Positions 45,608 through 59,071 of a stretch of 64,000 nucleotides of DNA are shown piece by piece. The notes beneath the pieces were generated by a model, which was not told the DNA's origin, ran no database searches, and was given only the letters and a program-made list of their open reading frames with translations. This DNA comes from Petrosia ficiformis. Lineage: Eukaryota > Porifera > Demospongiae > Haplosclerida > Petrosiidae. The position numbers and the translations under genes are program-made. The stretch is taken from contig OX345637.1 of assembly GCA_947044365.1 (NCBI GenBank), positions 14,106,916 through 14,170,915 on the forward strand. The letters are read 5' to 3'. The number at the start of each line of letters is the position of its first letter. Position 1 is the first letter of the stretch.

Positions 45608-48600
45608 ACGTTATAACACGCTATGAGTGCTATATCAGATTTATAATCACCGAGCACTCGGGCCGTAGGCCCGACGGCGAGGTGATTATAAATTTGATAT
45701 AGCACAAGTAGGCGTGTTATAATTAATATATTTCACGAAAGACAAAACCTTTGTTGATGTCTGATATTTCTCCTACCTTTTTTCAGCACTTTGGAGAAGG
45801 TAAGCGTTGTTTTTTTTGTAGTCTGTTTCGACGGCAGGTTTTATATCTGACCACAAGGTGCTATATCTGATTTATAAACCTGTGGTTTACTTTGATGTTT
45901 TGCCGTATCGGGATATATACATATGTATATGGTAGATGATATTACATAATGGAATAGTGAAGGAATATAACAAATGTGTGTCATGATATTAAAAGTATGC
46001 CTGATGTGTAATATAACTAATACTTATATTCATTCCTATTTTGTGGGGCTAGTGACTTCCTTTGGGAATTAACCTGTGGAGACAAGTTTAATTAAATTAA
46101 TAGTTTTAGGATAATGAAATTTTGCTGAAAAACATGATAAGAATTTAGTAATCGATATACTGATTGAATATGATTATTATTAGTAGTAATATAATATATC
46201 TACCTAATGTGTATATATACGTGTATATATAGAAACATGACTACATAATTACTATGTAATCTACAGTATACATAAATATATACAAAATAAAGTGAAATTT
46301 ACTTCATTGCTATTAATAACATCCTCATGTGATACCAACTGTCTTTACACCATGCATTTGTAATATGTAATTCTACATAAAAAACTACATCACAAGGTAT
46401 TTTACATGTCCTAGCACTGCACTATGAGGTAATTCATATACACTATTATGCCTGACTATAGAATTATGAGGTATTTGTCAGTATTACCAAGTATACTACA
46501 GCATATAGCGTTCATGATGAAGTTGTAGGATACGATATCGGACAATTAAGGTGGTATATTACTTATTAACAAAGTACGTAAATATGATGTGATTACATTG
46601 AGGTGTTATATTGCGTTTGTAGGTGTTAGGTGTGTGTGCCAACCGATTATATAATGATACCATAATCAGAAAAAGTATTTCAGACATGTTTATAATATGC
46701 TATGTTTATAATATATATATACATACATATAATTCATTATTATACACAGGTGATATTATAATTACACAAGTAAATGTGGCTAGTTCAGATTCATGGATTG
46801 TTGAAGGTGTAGCGACTTATGAGTATGGAGGATCCATTTTGAAAAAATTTGAGTTCCATTGTACATCAACATCTAATAATGGCAATGGTCTGTACTGGGC
46901 TAGAAAAGATGTTTCATTAACTAGATCACAGACTGTATTAACAAATGGTATATCTCTACAGTTTAATAACCCTGATCCTGATGCTAATGATGCAGGAATT
47001 TACATCTGCTCAGATTCTAATTCTAATCATGATGATGCTGTTCTTAACATTATTGCTGGTAAACTTCTTCTATTTACACTTCATTACATTAACTGAGGTC
47101 TCTTCCTTTAGATAATCCTGCAGCTATCGCAAAACAATCCAGTATAATAACTTATGTTGGAGATACAGTGACAATTGTAATGTATGCTTCAGCTCTTTCA
47201 CCACTCAGTGAGAGTGACATCACATGGAAACTGAATGATATAATAATTGAGAATGGTGATTACCAAAACACCAAAAGAGAACTCACTATAAGTAATGTTA
47301 ACATTTCTGATGCTGGTGAATATAAAATCTCTGTTGTATTGACTTCTGGTCTGTTTGCAAGTTCAGCTACAGCATATACTAATCTTACTGTTGTAGGTAT
47401 GAATTAAATACAGAATTGTTAAAATAACAAATATATTGGTTAGTGCAGTTGCAAATATTTAACAATTAGTTGTTGTTCAGAATAAATACATCTAACGTCA
47501 TAGCTACTTTGTACTAATTATATTAAAGTGTATAAAAGATTTATGTACCAAATATAATCAATTATCATGCCTAATATCTCATATTAGATGCACAAAGCAG
47601 GTTTGGAAACATACAATGATTCAATTAAAATGTTTATTCTGCTTGTTTCTACATCTATTAGACAATATAAGAATATTGAAATTACAATTATTGGATTATA
47701 ATTACATGTATATCCATAACAACTTGCATCTGTATTAACCAATGAATTTGTTATTTTAACAATTTTATTTATGCAGTGTATATACAGATAATTATACATA
47801 CATGCACTATGCATACACATAGCATTATGTAGTCATTGAAGTTGTGGGTTTGATGAAGTGTTATCTATATAGTCTTTTATACTAATGTAATATATTCTTG
47901 CAGGTCCATTATCATCAGTTGGTGATATATCTCATCATTTTATCAGTTCCTCAAGTCTCAATATCTCATTGAATCCACCATTCACTCTTCCTGGGACACA
48001 TATCACTGGATATAACATATCAGTTACTAGTATCATGTTCAATATATCTCAGTTTATTACTAATACTTACTATGTGTTAACAGCTTTTAATAATACTGAT
48101 CCATGTGATGAGATCAGTATAACAATATCAGGTTATAATGGAGCAGGGAATGGAAAAATGACTACTATATCTTCACTATACTTTTTTAAAGGTATATCTT
48201 TGTACATGTGTGAGAGATCTTTATAATTAAACATATTCCTATTAACTGAAAGAATATTTATAGAATTATTGCTTGTACATGACTACTATAGAAGTGATGA
48301 ATATAATAATTATATTAGTAGTATTATGATATTTGCTATTCTCTATTCTCTCAACACAGTCCCATCAGTTGACTCCAGTATACCAGTAACCATTCAACCA
48401 GTAGTCACTCATAATATGTTAAACATAACAGTGCTTTTAAATGTAAGAAAATGTTTATACATTCGTATTATTCTGTGTTCATCACATTTGCACACAGACC
48501 AAGAAACACTATATTGTGTAAACAATATGTTAAACTGAAATGTTTCTGTTGGTATATGAAAATGTTTAACCCTGTTATGATTATGCTATAAATGTTTATC

Positions 48601-50771
48601 CATGCACATGTGATTTGAATGGGCCTGTCCTAATGTATAATTATGATAACATGTATAGTATAATATACACCAACTATACTTTACAGGTTAGTGAAATATG
48701 TCCTGGTGAATATCCCACTACTATTGATATATCGATTATTGATTCAACTGATGATACTACAATACAAAATATTATTGATGTAATGTTAATGGAAGGATCA
48801 CTAGATAATTATATACTCACTACTGTGGATAATATTACTCTTCAATCAGACATGATATATACTATACAAGTGTCTTTTAGTAATTTGGATGGAGAGTTTA
48901 ATATTACTAGTAGTACTAACTTCAGTAAGTGACATACCACACACACATATATTACACATACCTACCTTTCAAGGCAAACATATAATTATTGTTTATAGTT
49001 TTGTTGACACTTGGATCCAGTTTTGGATGTTTATAGTTGCATAGCAACAGCCCACATGTCATATTGGTTTTCTATGCAAATTGAAACATCCTCAACTTTA
49101 GTGGGTTGAGGATAAATGAAAACAGCTTGGATTCAACTACAGTGGCAGAGATACTGGGGAGTCTTGAGCCACCCTTCAAGTAATAAAGCTGAGCCCCCCC
49201 ACAAAGCCCCCCCCCCCCACACATTTTGTGTAACATGTTACACTACTGTGTGTATCTATAATAATCTGAACAACCATACAACTAATTGTAGCTCAATATT
49301 ATCAAGTAGATAAAGAGTAATGTTTGTAAGCTTTTAATTTGGATCGACAGTACTGCCCCAAGCAAAATGAAATTATATTTCCTATTGATGCTTTTTAGTT
49401 CATTATTTGTAATGACTAAAATACCATGTATTCGCACACTTGTAGAAGTACTTGATGTCCAAAGATCAATGGATTATATATGAATTGTGGCCAGTAAACC
49501 AACTATAGATTTTAAAATCAGCTCATGAAATTGAAATAATTAGTGTTTACTAATTTCTTTCAAATGTATTAACCAAATATCTCTCTGGTTGATTGTTATG
49601 TGTATTAATTGGTTTCATGGTGGGGTGTAAAATAATACTAAAATCCTTCATTATAATATTTGATGAACTTATTTAGACAAAACATGAATTCTATATTATA
49701 ATCATATCATGTATCAATTGTGATGAATATATACTATTAACATGAACAACAGTACATCTAAAATTCAATTCATGTGTTATCTTATGCATGAGGTTCTTGT
49801 TCTTAGTAATTATAATAATATAATATATATTTGCCAAATTATTTTCTTGTAGCAACTTATGACACTCAATCAATTGATATAACTAGTACTAGTGGAGAAG
49901 TGTGTGTGGTGTGTTCATTCTCTACTAATACTAAAGCAGTTGGTTGTGAAATACAGTTACAAAATAGCACTATGACAATATCAGGAAGGTTTAATAGAGA
50001 TGTCAACATTGCTGAGGGATGTATATCAAATATTATTAGTGGATATTATGACTTGTATGTATATGATGTTGAGAATGATAACACACTGAGTCAATTACCA
50101 GCTATTATTAAGAATCAAGTGTTTGTAGATGAACAAACAACAACAACATCAACAACAGGGTCAATAACAACATTGTCAATAACAACAGCTTCATCTTTGA
50201 TATCAACATCATCATCATTAATTGTTGCAAAAACAGCAACATCATCAACAGTACTAAGTTCATCTTCTATATCTCTGATATTGTCTTCTTCTATATCATC
50301 ATCAAGTTAGCTATTATAATTATAAATTGTTATATAATATTATGTGTAGCCTTTGATAATTAACATTTCTTTGCATTAACACAGCTTCTATTCATTTAGT
50401 TCCTTGTTCTACTGGTCTTTCTATGATCACATTAACTAATGGTGATGGTAATTCAACTGTCATTATAGCTTCCAGTTTAAGTGTTATTATACTATTGTTA
50501 ATAATTATTATTCTGGTGATCATCATTTTAAATACGCACTCAAGAATCCACAAAATATCAGGTATGTAATGCTAGTTAATATTACGTTCTTACAAAGATA
50601 TATAATATTATTCATCCTCATTCAGGATCTTTGGATCCAAGAGCTGTTACTGATACTAAAATATCCAGTGATAGGAATTCTAATAAAAAGATATCAGTTA
50701 ACAAGAACCCAACATATCAAGATATTCACTCCATACAAACTAATACTCCTGTTTATGAGACTGTAATGTAA
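45188..50771 (+). CDS. Gene F: Ig/FN3 transmembrane receptor, 9 exons, intact
   Basis: Exons: 45188-45254 (signal peptide MKKSTSCSFSLILIVLYA...), 46750-47058 (Ig1), 47112-47396 (Ig2), 47904-48191 (FN3-1), 48360-48442 and 48687-48924 (FN3-2), 49853-50305 (Cys domain plus stalk), 50400-50561 (transmembrane), 50626-50771 (tail, stop TAA). They total 2031 nt, giving 676 residues with no stop. Ig1 (about 23-125) has FEFHC, LYWARK and DAGIYIC. FN3-1 (221-316) has lost the usual strand Trp (ISLNPP instead of ISWNPP). Exon 7 (424-574) has VCVVC, GCEI and GCIS cysteines, then a long Ser/Thr stalk. The helix is about 595-619. The tail holds NPTYQDI (NPxY and YxxI) and TPVYETV. It is the only complete copy on the plus strand. 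A dead retroelement sits just upstream, within its presumed 5' flank. Confidence 0.87.
45611..45722. repeat. Foldback element in intron 1 of gene F
   Basis: TTATAACACGC...GTGCTATATCAGATTTATAA pairs with its complement near 45681-45722, giving arms of about 41 bp with a few mismatches. The loop holds its own GC-rich hairpin CGGGCCGTAGGCCCG. Related text (TTATAATCACCTCGCCCTAG) occurs near 1070 and 53140. Confidence 0.65.
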
Positions 50772-51960
50772 TTAATTTTTAATGTGTAGTATATACACAA
50801 TTTGCGTATTGGGAATATGATTATACAAATAGTTATTAACTAATTTTTTTTTACAAATAAACATTTAAATTTACATTTTTTACATAGCAGTTGTACGTGG
50901 TATATACAATTATGTGATTTCTGATTTGTAGATGTGTGAGGGATCTTTATAATAATGAGAATATAGAATTGCTGCTTCATTTGAGAATTAAGATGGATCA
51001 TTTGGAACTAATAATTTTGGTCCTTGACGTACTAGTATAATGATTACATGACATGAAGGAAGCAATGTAATATACAAAAGTAATTATAATCAGATTACAA
51101 CAAACAATTAATTATAAGAAAATTGTGATTTATAAATGTAATACATCAGCCTGTAATAATTGTTTTGGCTGTTGACCCACAAGTACATGTACATGATTGT
51201 TGTTAGACACTATGCTTGAAATTTGTAGTCTAGATCCTTGCTGTAATTTTTGTATTATACCACAATGATTAATTCTATCCACCAACATCTTCTGACTATC
51301 AAGAAAGTGTAGGAAATGTAATTCTCTAGGCATTACACAAAGAATTTGATATTGACCTATTCCTATTTGTTTGGGTCAGAGGTAGTAGCCTTGATTATAT
51401 TTCTCCTCCTTTTCTATGCGTTAGATTAATGAAGATGTGTTATTAATTGGTAAATGAAACTTATGGTCATCATGAACTAAAACCTTTCTAGTGACATGTT
51501 TATGTATTAATGATTCTATAGTATTTCACTTCAAATTTCATTATTTTGCTCCTTTGATATATTATTCTCTAGATTAGTGAGGAAATGATGAATCTACTAA
51601 TGTGATTTGCCTAGATTATGACAATATGATATTTTTCATACATGTATTTATACTTTTCATGATGGATTAGATTGAATTATAATTATTATGAAATTGTAAT
51701 AGCTATTATTTCTAATATTAAGATTTAGTGGATGTGATAAAGAGATGAACACACTTGGCTCAACAAAGGTATCCATCCATATCAAACATTACAATAGTCA
51801 TATGTATACATATATGAAGACATTCGTTTTGCAAGATTAGTTGGAGACATCTTCCCTTTTGATAGTTCGACATGTTATTATATGTATGATATTAATTGAA
51901 TATGAACATACTATCATTACATAGCATTGCATCCCACCTCAAAAAGAGCTTTGGATGTTT
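50772..51960. other. AT-rich spacer downstream of gene F
   Basis: No receptor exon or known element was recognised. A minus-strand ORF at 51130-51333 (67 codons, rich in Gln, Leu and Val, HVHVLVGQQPKQLLQ) stands out for its less AT-biased text and could be a terminal exon or relic of an unrelated gene. It has no clear acceptor-defined partner in the window. Confidence 0.3.
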
Positions 51961-51968
51961 AATTATAA

Positions 51969-52642
51969 TCATGAAATTTCTACTATATCCTTGTTGTGCT
52001 TGCTCAAGATCTAGGTATGATAATTATAAACTAAGTCTTTCAGTTTAGTATAATTTTAATGTTGTATCTATACACTGATATTTCAGTAATCCTGACTCAT
52101 CCTGAGATTATAAATGTGACTACTAATAGTGAAGTGGAGTTCAGTTGTGTTGCTATAGCAACTGAGATTATTTTCTTTGTAAATGGAACAAGTGCTTCTG
52201 ATTCAATTATAGTAAATAAATGTTTCGTTCAACTTTCTGCTCATGATGTTAATGATACAACATTACGTGGAAGTCTAATAGCAACTGCATTAACACAATA
52301 TAACAATACTGAGGGGTTCTGTATAGTTTTGATAGTTGTTAGTCTAACTGAAATAAACTCCATACCGAGTGATGTTGCTATACTGAGAGTACAAGGTTAG
52401 TGAAGGTACATTTATAGTGAATATTCTAAATGTTTTGTTTACAGGTCTATTATCATCAGTTATTGATATATCTCATTGTTTTATTGATTCCTCAAATCTT
52501 AATATCTCATGGAATCCACCATTCACTCTTCCTGGGACACATATCACTGGATATAACATATCAGTTACTAGTATCATGTTCAGTATATCTCAGTTTATTA
52601 CTGATACTTACTATGTGTTAACAGCTCCTAATAATACTGATC
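51969..52642 (+). pseudogene. C-type receptor fragment (Ig exon plus truncated FN3-1), right copy
   Basis: The Ig exon 52087-52395 (309 nt, phase 1 at both ends) is fully open. FN3-1 starts at 52445 and is open but truncated at AATACTGATC (about 52642), with no donor site. A possible signal exon, ATG at 51969 with a GT donor after 44 nt, has the wrong phase for the Ig exon, so it is broken. There are no FN3-2, transmembrane or tail exons. This copy is less decayed than the left one at 20-577. It lies just downstream of intact gene F on the same strand. Confidence 0.65.
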
Positions 52643-52960
52643 GATTACATATATAGTGATTATGTAGTCATGTTTTCTATACAAGTATATACATTAGGCA
52701 GATAATGATATTAGATAATTATATTGAAATAGTATATTGATTAATAAATTCTTTTCATGTTTTTCATCACAATTTCATTATCCTAAAACTGATTAGGAAG
52801 TCACTAGCCCAACAAGGAGTATACTGCATTAGATATATTACACATCGATAATATGTTTAATATCAACACACATTTATAATGGGTCCTTCACTATATAATA
52901 TCATCTACCATACACATATATAATATATATATATAATCTATGTATATACTCATACGTCAC

Positions 52961-53060
52961 GATGAAGCCACCCTTCAAAGTTTCCGACAGTGCTATAGAT
53001 CTAAATATGCCATGTGCACTGTGGTTTGATATGTGCACTGTGCGGTTGGTGGCTTCATTA
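52961..53060. repeat. Small inverted repeat with GAAGCCACC ends, right copy
   Basis: The duplicate of 897-994; the ends GATGAAGCCACC and GGTGGCTTCATT pair almost perfectly. Confidence 0.4.
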
Positions 53061-53480
53061 ACCTGTATAAACATGACTTTGAAGTCATGATATATATTGG
53101 TTATGTCATGCCCACTTGTGCAATATCAGGCTTATAATCACCTCGCCCTATGGCTCGGTGCTTAAAAACCTTATTGTTTGGGACAATCTGGAGACTTTAA
53201 TTCATGAATAATCATGTAATGAGAGTTGGGGGTACGTAGAGTATTTCTAATATTAGTCTTGCCTGATCATGTATACTGACTGGCTAATAGCTAATATAAT
53301 AGAAACAAACTGTTTTATTATTTATAATTTACTATAACGTGGATTATATCATCATAGAAATTGTCTAAATGTTTATTGTTGTTACATATACAAGATGATT
53401 GTATAATTTTCTAAACCTGAAATTCACAACAAACAATCTAAAAACATGCACAATCGCATGATTAACTCCAAATTACTCAC

Positions 53481-53547
53481 CTGGAATGACAGTTGCATAT
53501 AAAGCAATCAAGATCAGTGAAAAGGAACAGCTTGTTGATATCTTCAT
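53481..53547 (-). pseudogene. Orphan A-type signal-peptide exon, right copy
   Basis: This is a full-length 67-nt signal exon (MKISTSCSFSLILIALYATV) with a perfect CCAG/GTGAGT donor, followed by intron-1-like sequence down to about 52650. The next sequence is the truncated C-type fragment in the opposite orientation, so nothing can be spliced to it here. It matches 1416-1473 but keeps the nine bases missing there. Confidence 0.7.
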
Positions 53548-53681
53548 TATGCTAGTAGATCCAAGAGACTGGAGCTGACCAGTAGTAAACCTGTAGCTAT
53601 ACAAACACGTATTATCACATCATTTTGTGGTGATCGAATTAGGATCATTCAGGCGACGTTTTCTTATTCCATCATCCAGAG

Positions 53682-53702
53682 TCTTGTCCCAGCCACACCC
53701 AC
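53682..53702 (-). promoter_or_regulatory. Conserved GC-rich motif upstream of orphan signal exon
   Basis: CGTGGGTGTGGCTGGGACAA on the minus strand, about 135 bp upstream of the ATG at 53547. The left copy lies at 1608-1630 with one substitution in the box. Confidence 0.45.
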
Positions 53703-53989
53703 GAGATCTATGCTTCATTGTTGTGTTCTAGTTCTTCACTGTATTTCAGTATAATGACTTGCAATATTAATAATGAAAGGATATTTATTGAAATTGATAT
53801 TATCTCAAAGATGGGCATCACATGTAAAAAAAAAAGCAAAAGCAAAGAATGCAACAAACTTTACATAATAAGTAGCATACATACACATAATAACAATAAT
53901 AAAACAAGTTCAGCTTGTCTGCTGATATCCCAAGGAGAAATTCAAGCATATTATTAACTATTTCATTTTCACAATGCTAAACTTGAATG

Positions 53990-54418
53990 CTCTCACTTGT
54001 GAGCAAATTGACATTGAATGCCCTTATGTATATAGTACAAGATGAAGTGTGGACTTCTGTATATTATAGTCACTTAGAGTATGACCATTTTTTTAATTGT
54101 TTGCCCACAGAGTTGAGACGTTGTTGGTGAGGTGGAATACCTTCCTGATGTTAGATCTGGCATTTGACATCCTCGATTGTATCACTAAGCTCAACTTTAT
54201 TCAAAGGACAAGATGAAGCGTGGATTCCTTCTTTTTATTGTAGTCACTTAGAGTATGGCCATCTTCTAAATATTTTCCAGCAAAGATAAGGCGTTGCTTG
54301 TCAGGCAGGATATACCTTCCTTATCTTGGAACTTGCATTTGACATCCTCAACTGCATCACTAGGTTCAACCTCAAAGGTACTGGTCTTACCAGTAAGGGT
54401 CTTCATGAAAATCTGTAT
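53990..54418 (-). pseudogene. Polyubiquitin relic, right copy
   Basis: This duplicates 1890-2320, with the same ATA for ATG and the same frame breaks, reading [20 protein letters not shown] at its start. The shared lesions show it was already dead before the segmental duplication. Confidence 0.75.
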
Positions 54419-54638
54419 GTAAGAGATTGGTAACAGTATCTCTAAGATTCTTTGATAGTTTGTAAAATGAAGCCAGGGATATTTGCTAGTTAATATTCCA
54501 ATCATCCCTCGCTTGCATGAGTTTTATTTAAATGTATTTGTCTATGTATCTCATAACCCTATTGTTCGCTGCATAATAAACTGGTAACAGACTAACAGGA
54601 TTTAATAATGAAGATTTTTGATGGTTTCTATATCTGCA

Positions 54639-54736
54639 ATGAAGCTAAGGATCTTTGCTAGTTTTTATATTCAAATCATCGAAACTCAAGTTAGGGAAGT
54701 ATGCAATATAAACTAGCAAAGATCTTTAGCTTCATT
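54639..54736. repeat. Palindromic spacer repeat, right copy
   Basis: The near-identical partner of 2539-2637 in the right-hand segmental duplicate. Confidence 0.6.
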
Positions 54737-56344
54737 ACAGAAACTACTGAAGACTGTTGCTTTTCCATATTGTCACCAGTATATGATACAGTGAACATCA
54801 GGCTTGAAACATATACAATTAAATGAGAATAATGTACATTTAAAACAAAATCAAGGTAGTGAGATTTAGTAGTGAAGCTAAGAATCTTTGCTGCACATGG
54901 TTTCTACATTCCAATCATTCCTAGACCCTAGTTTGAATCATTAGTAAATACTGTCACCAGTCTATGATACAATGAACAACAGGGCCTGGAGACACATGCA
55001 ATTAAATGATAATTCTAGTTTGGGAATTTAAGTTTACAATTTTAGTTACAGATTTGCAGATTCAATTTCAGATTGGCCACATTAATTTTATACACTGGTT
55101 TCAGACCTTTCGTTTGTGGGAGGTTTGGATCTGGCAGTCTGTCCATTTTTTTTTTCACTAAAAGTTTATATACCATGGTACATTTGACAATCAGTTTGCT
55201 GCCTTGCACCAATAGAACTGCTTGTGAGAAAAAGGCATGTATGACAATGTTAATTGAAACAACTAGTATTTTGACGGTTGGCACAATCTGGCATGCCACC
55301 TTCTTGGTAGGTGAAAGGTATCTGGACAGCCACACTCAATTGTGTGTACTGATCACTTCACTGATATCAATCTTCAGGATGGTGTTAAGTTTTTCAGAGA
55401 AAAGAGAACTGAAAGCCTAAACTGATGGAACTTGTAGAAATAAGTGTCTGAATAATTCACTTTTACAATGATAATTGAAACAGATGAGTTTCATCCATAA
55501 TTTGATGTTCTTTTAAATTTAACTCATTTGATTGTCTGTATCTTCAACTCCTGTTGTCTCTGTATATATCATTAACTGGTGACAATATTGAATGCAAGGA
55601 TCTCTCATTATTTTTAAATCACAGAATTGTCTTTGCTATATAAAGTTGCTATGTTACATTAATCTCCTGTTAATGTATATCTTGATTGTAAATTTGTCTA
55701 AAACTAAATTTCCTGGAATCGTTAATGAGAGGTCTTTTAATGACCTTGTCCTTTATTGAAAAACGGTTACTTTGATAGATTGTTATGTCATTTTGTGATG
55801 GAGTATTAAAAGCAAACAAGCTTTTTCATCATGATAAGGTATTATAGCCCAAAGCATAATTGAAAATATTCAGGATCACAACATCAAAGGAATCTAAAGA
55901 TTGTTTTCTGTTTTTGTAACAAAACATTACTTGACTCTTAATTACAATCATCTTTGACATGATGATCTTTTATAAGTACATCATACGCAATAGCTACATA
56001 TATGTCTCCAAGCCCTGTTGTTCACAGTGTATCATAGAGTGATGACAGTATTTAATAGTGAGAGAAAGTAAGGAGCTTTAGTAGTGAAACTAAGGATCTT
56101 TACTTGTTTCTATATTGCATACATCTCTAACTTGATATTCTTTTAATTGTACTTAATGGATATTTGAGTTCCTGAAGTGAAGCTAAGGATCCTTGTTGGT
56201 TTGAGTAAATGATTTCTATATTGCAAATATGTAAAAAAAAAACTATTCAGGATCCAAATGATCAAATGAGATGTAACTTGAAAATAATGATCAAATGTCA
56301 AAAATATGAACTCAGCACTTAAAAATACACCACATTACATTATT

Positions 56345-56618
56345 AATACGAAGTATCATCAGTTGTATTAATAATCAATATATCTGTAGTAGTGGGATAT
56401 TCAGCAGGGCAATGGTTCACTTATACTTGATGTTATAACAGCTTTGAAATTCTGTATAATTAGACAGACACAATTAAACTTTTTGGTAAACTGATATTGT
56501 GTATGTATAAACTATTTATAATTCCTTTCCTTACATTCACTCACAATGTTATATCTACCATATTGCTATGGAGTACTGGTTGAATGGGATACTGGTATAC
56601 TGGAATCAACAGAAGGGA
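56345..56618 (-). pseudogene. FN3-2 exon relics of a receptor gene, right copy
   Basis: This duplicates the relic at 4240-4512 and shares its 84-nt frame-breaking length (56535-56618). The lesion therefore predates the duplication. Confidence 0.6.
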
Positions 56619-56835
56619 CTGTTGAGAAAATTTATACTAGGAATTATATACTCTTAGTAGGACTTAGAGTGTAAGTTGTAGCTCACACATACAAATATAA
56701 TATAATCTCAGTATGATAATTGAAATAATTATTATCATTACTGTCAAATATTGTCTGCAGTTATTTTCTTGTCAGTGACTGAATCATTTTTGTTTTCCAA
56801 ATCACGGTTTTGGCAAAAGTTCTGCACTGCAAGTG

Positions 56836-56950
56836 CATTCATTGACCCTGTTGTTGCTATCGACCTTGTTGTTGGTGTTATATATTGACCCTGTTGTTAT
56901 TATTGACCCTGTTGTTCCTATTAACCCTGCTGCTGGTGTTATTGACGTTT
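56836..56950. repeat. Degenerate repeats like the receptor stalk, copy 3
   Basis: The partner of 4738-4852 inside the right-hand segmental duplicate. Confidence 0.45.
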
Positions 56951-57174
56951 ATGACATCACCAGATTCACAACTTGTTTGATCGTAGTGCAGGCAGTTGTA
57001 AACACTCACTATTTTGATCTCTTGTAACTTCACCAAAAAATAATCCTATCACTTCGAGTTTTCTATAGGACTTAGCAACTATAAACATGTATATGCAAAA
57101 TCTAAAATAGTTTAGAAAAACACGTACTTATAGTTATAGATTATTTACTCCTGGAGTTTAACAATGTCAAATAG

Positions 57175-58560
57175 ATGGTCAACAAAATTCTGCTAGCAGT
57201 GTGTGTGCAAGGAACTACAGGTATAATCAAGATTCAAATGAAGAAGAAATCGTACTGCAGAAGCCAGTACAAAGATCTTTGGAATCTTCAGCTTGCACTT
57301 TTTGTTCTGATCCTGTTCTACAAAGAGAAGACATTAGTGAAGAGACAGTGTAAATTATAATCTTTTGCCTAATGTTAATCTTCCAACAGGTTACCCTATA
57401 CAGATAAGCATTAGGATAGTAAGGAATTTGCTTCATGAGCTTGGGTTTTCACAGACCAGCCATAAGCAAGCAGTTCATAATGATGGTCATGAATGCCCAG
57501 ATGTAGTTAGCTATAGAAAGCTTTTTATTCAAAAGATGGAAATTCTATATAGGCAAAACACACCAGCCACCACTATCATGCAGTGACAATGTTATAACTG
57601 AGAATATAGGTGATCCATCAGCAAAGAAATTAGTTTAGATATTTCATGACGAGTCGATTTACCACAGCAATGAAGAATAGGGATGGCAGTGATCAGAAGA
57701 AGGTAAGACAACTATTAAACCTAAAGAACTTGGTTAATGGTGAGTTATTTTATTGATGAGTATAATGGTTTCCGTCATTTAACTACCAACGAGTTTGCTC
57801 AAGCTTGTCAAAGTCACACTGACTTTCCCAGTAGCACAAAAGCAAGGTGCATTGTAAAGTATGGTGCTAATCGAGAGGGTTATTGGAATAGTGACAAATT
57901 TATATGTCAAGTTGAGGTTGCTTTGAGAATTTTAAATATCCTGCAGAGGACTACAATGTTGTATGGTTGTTTGACCAAAGTAGTGGGCACAGTGCATACC
58001 CTGATGATGCATTAAATGTAAATAAAATGAATGCTGGCCCTGCAGGTAAGCAACCTCAAATGAGGGATACTATTAACCCATTTACTAGAATGGTGCAAAC
58101 AATGGTAGATGACAATGAAATTCCAAAGGGAATGCAGCATGTTTTACATGAGTGTGGGATTAACATAAATAACATGACTGCTCCTGATATGCGGAAAGTT
58201 CTTGAAAGCCACCATGACTTCAAATTTAAATATGAGAAGACAAGGGTGGAACATTTACTGACTAAGCATGGACATAGAGTTTTCAAAATATCACTGTGAA
58301 CTCAATCTCATTGAGCGCATTTGTGACATTCAAAAAATGCACTAGCTAGAGCACATTGCAATTATTCTTTTCACCAACACGAACATGCTTACGTTTCAGT
58401 AGATCTCATCAGGAAATTCTTTAGACTTTGAAAAGCCATGGAATTCATGAACGCCAATAGAGAAGATCTTCCAGCTGGTCAAGCCTTGTATCAGACAGTT
58501 AAAAAATACAAATCTCATCGATGAGTTTCTGAGAATCTTCAGAGATCCACAACAAAGTAA
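57175..58560 (+). pseudogene. DDE transposase relic (IS630/Tc1-like), right copy
   Basis: This duplicates 5090-6470 and is slightly better preserved. The last block stays open through KVLESHHDFKFKYEKTRVEH (57967-58299), where the left copy is frameshifted. It still has several stops, including one before HDES, so it is dead. Confidence 0.6.
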
Positions 58561-59071
58561 CTAAATGTCAGATTCAAAATTCCTCTGACAATTGTTTTCT
58601 CATAAGTTGTATGTAATATGAGTTTATTTCCTCACAATTTTATTATGTATTCTGTATGACTATATAATAGTTCTTCAATATTTCATTTATATTTCACAAA
58701 TCGAACTGTATTTAAAATATTTTGACATTTTGTACTGCTTGCATGCATCATGCTATCAAAACTTGATACAAAGCCATTTAAAAAATACTCATAATTTAAA
58801 ATTTTGTAAATGGGTGTGGTTTTGATACACCCACCTGATTTTTCACATAATTGATCCTTAACCCGGTTCTAGTGCAGTAAGTCAAGTCAGTTCAACTGGA
58901 TGTTTATGGCTGTCTGCACTATAAATAGTTTGAAGTTTAATTATTATGTTTACAACAATACAAGAATAAAAGTATAATGACTTTCATAATTATAAACACA
59001 ACATGCAGAAAGGTGCACACTTGTTTTTACACAGACCCAAATTGCTCATAATGTATACATTGAAATTTTGG

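Noticed and set aside
46623..46749. Upstream extension of the Ig1 ORF in gene F (and the matching ORF at 23265-23468) as an extra coding exon
   Set aside because: The phase-1 join from the signal exon meets stops in this segment, and the acceptor at 46749 gives a clean in-phase Ig1 in all A-type copies. The segment is intron sequence ending in TA repeats.
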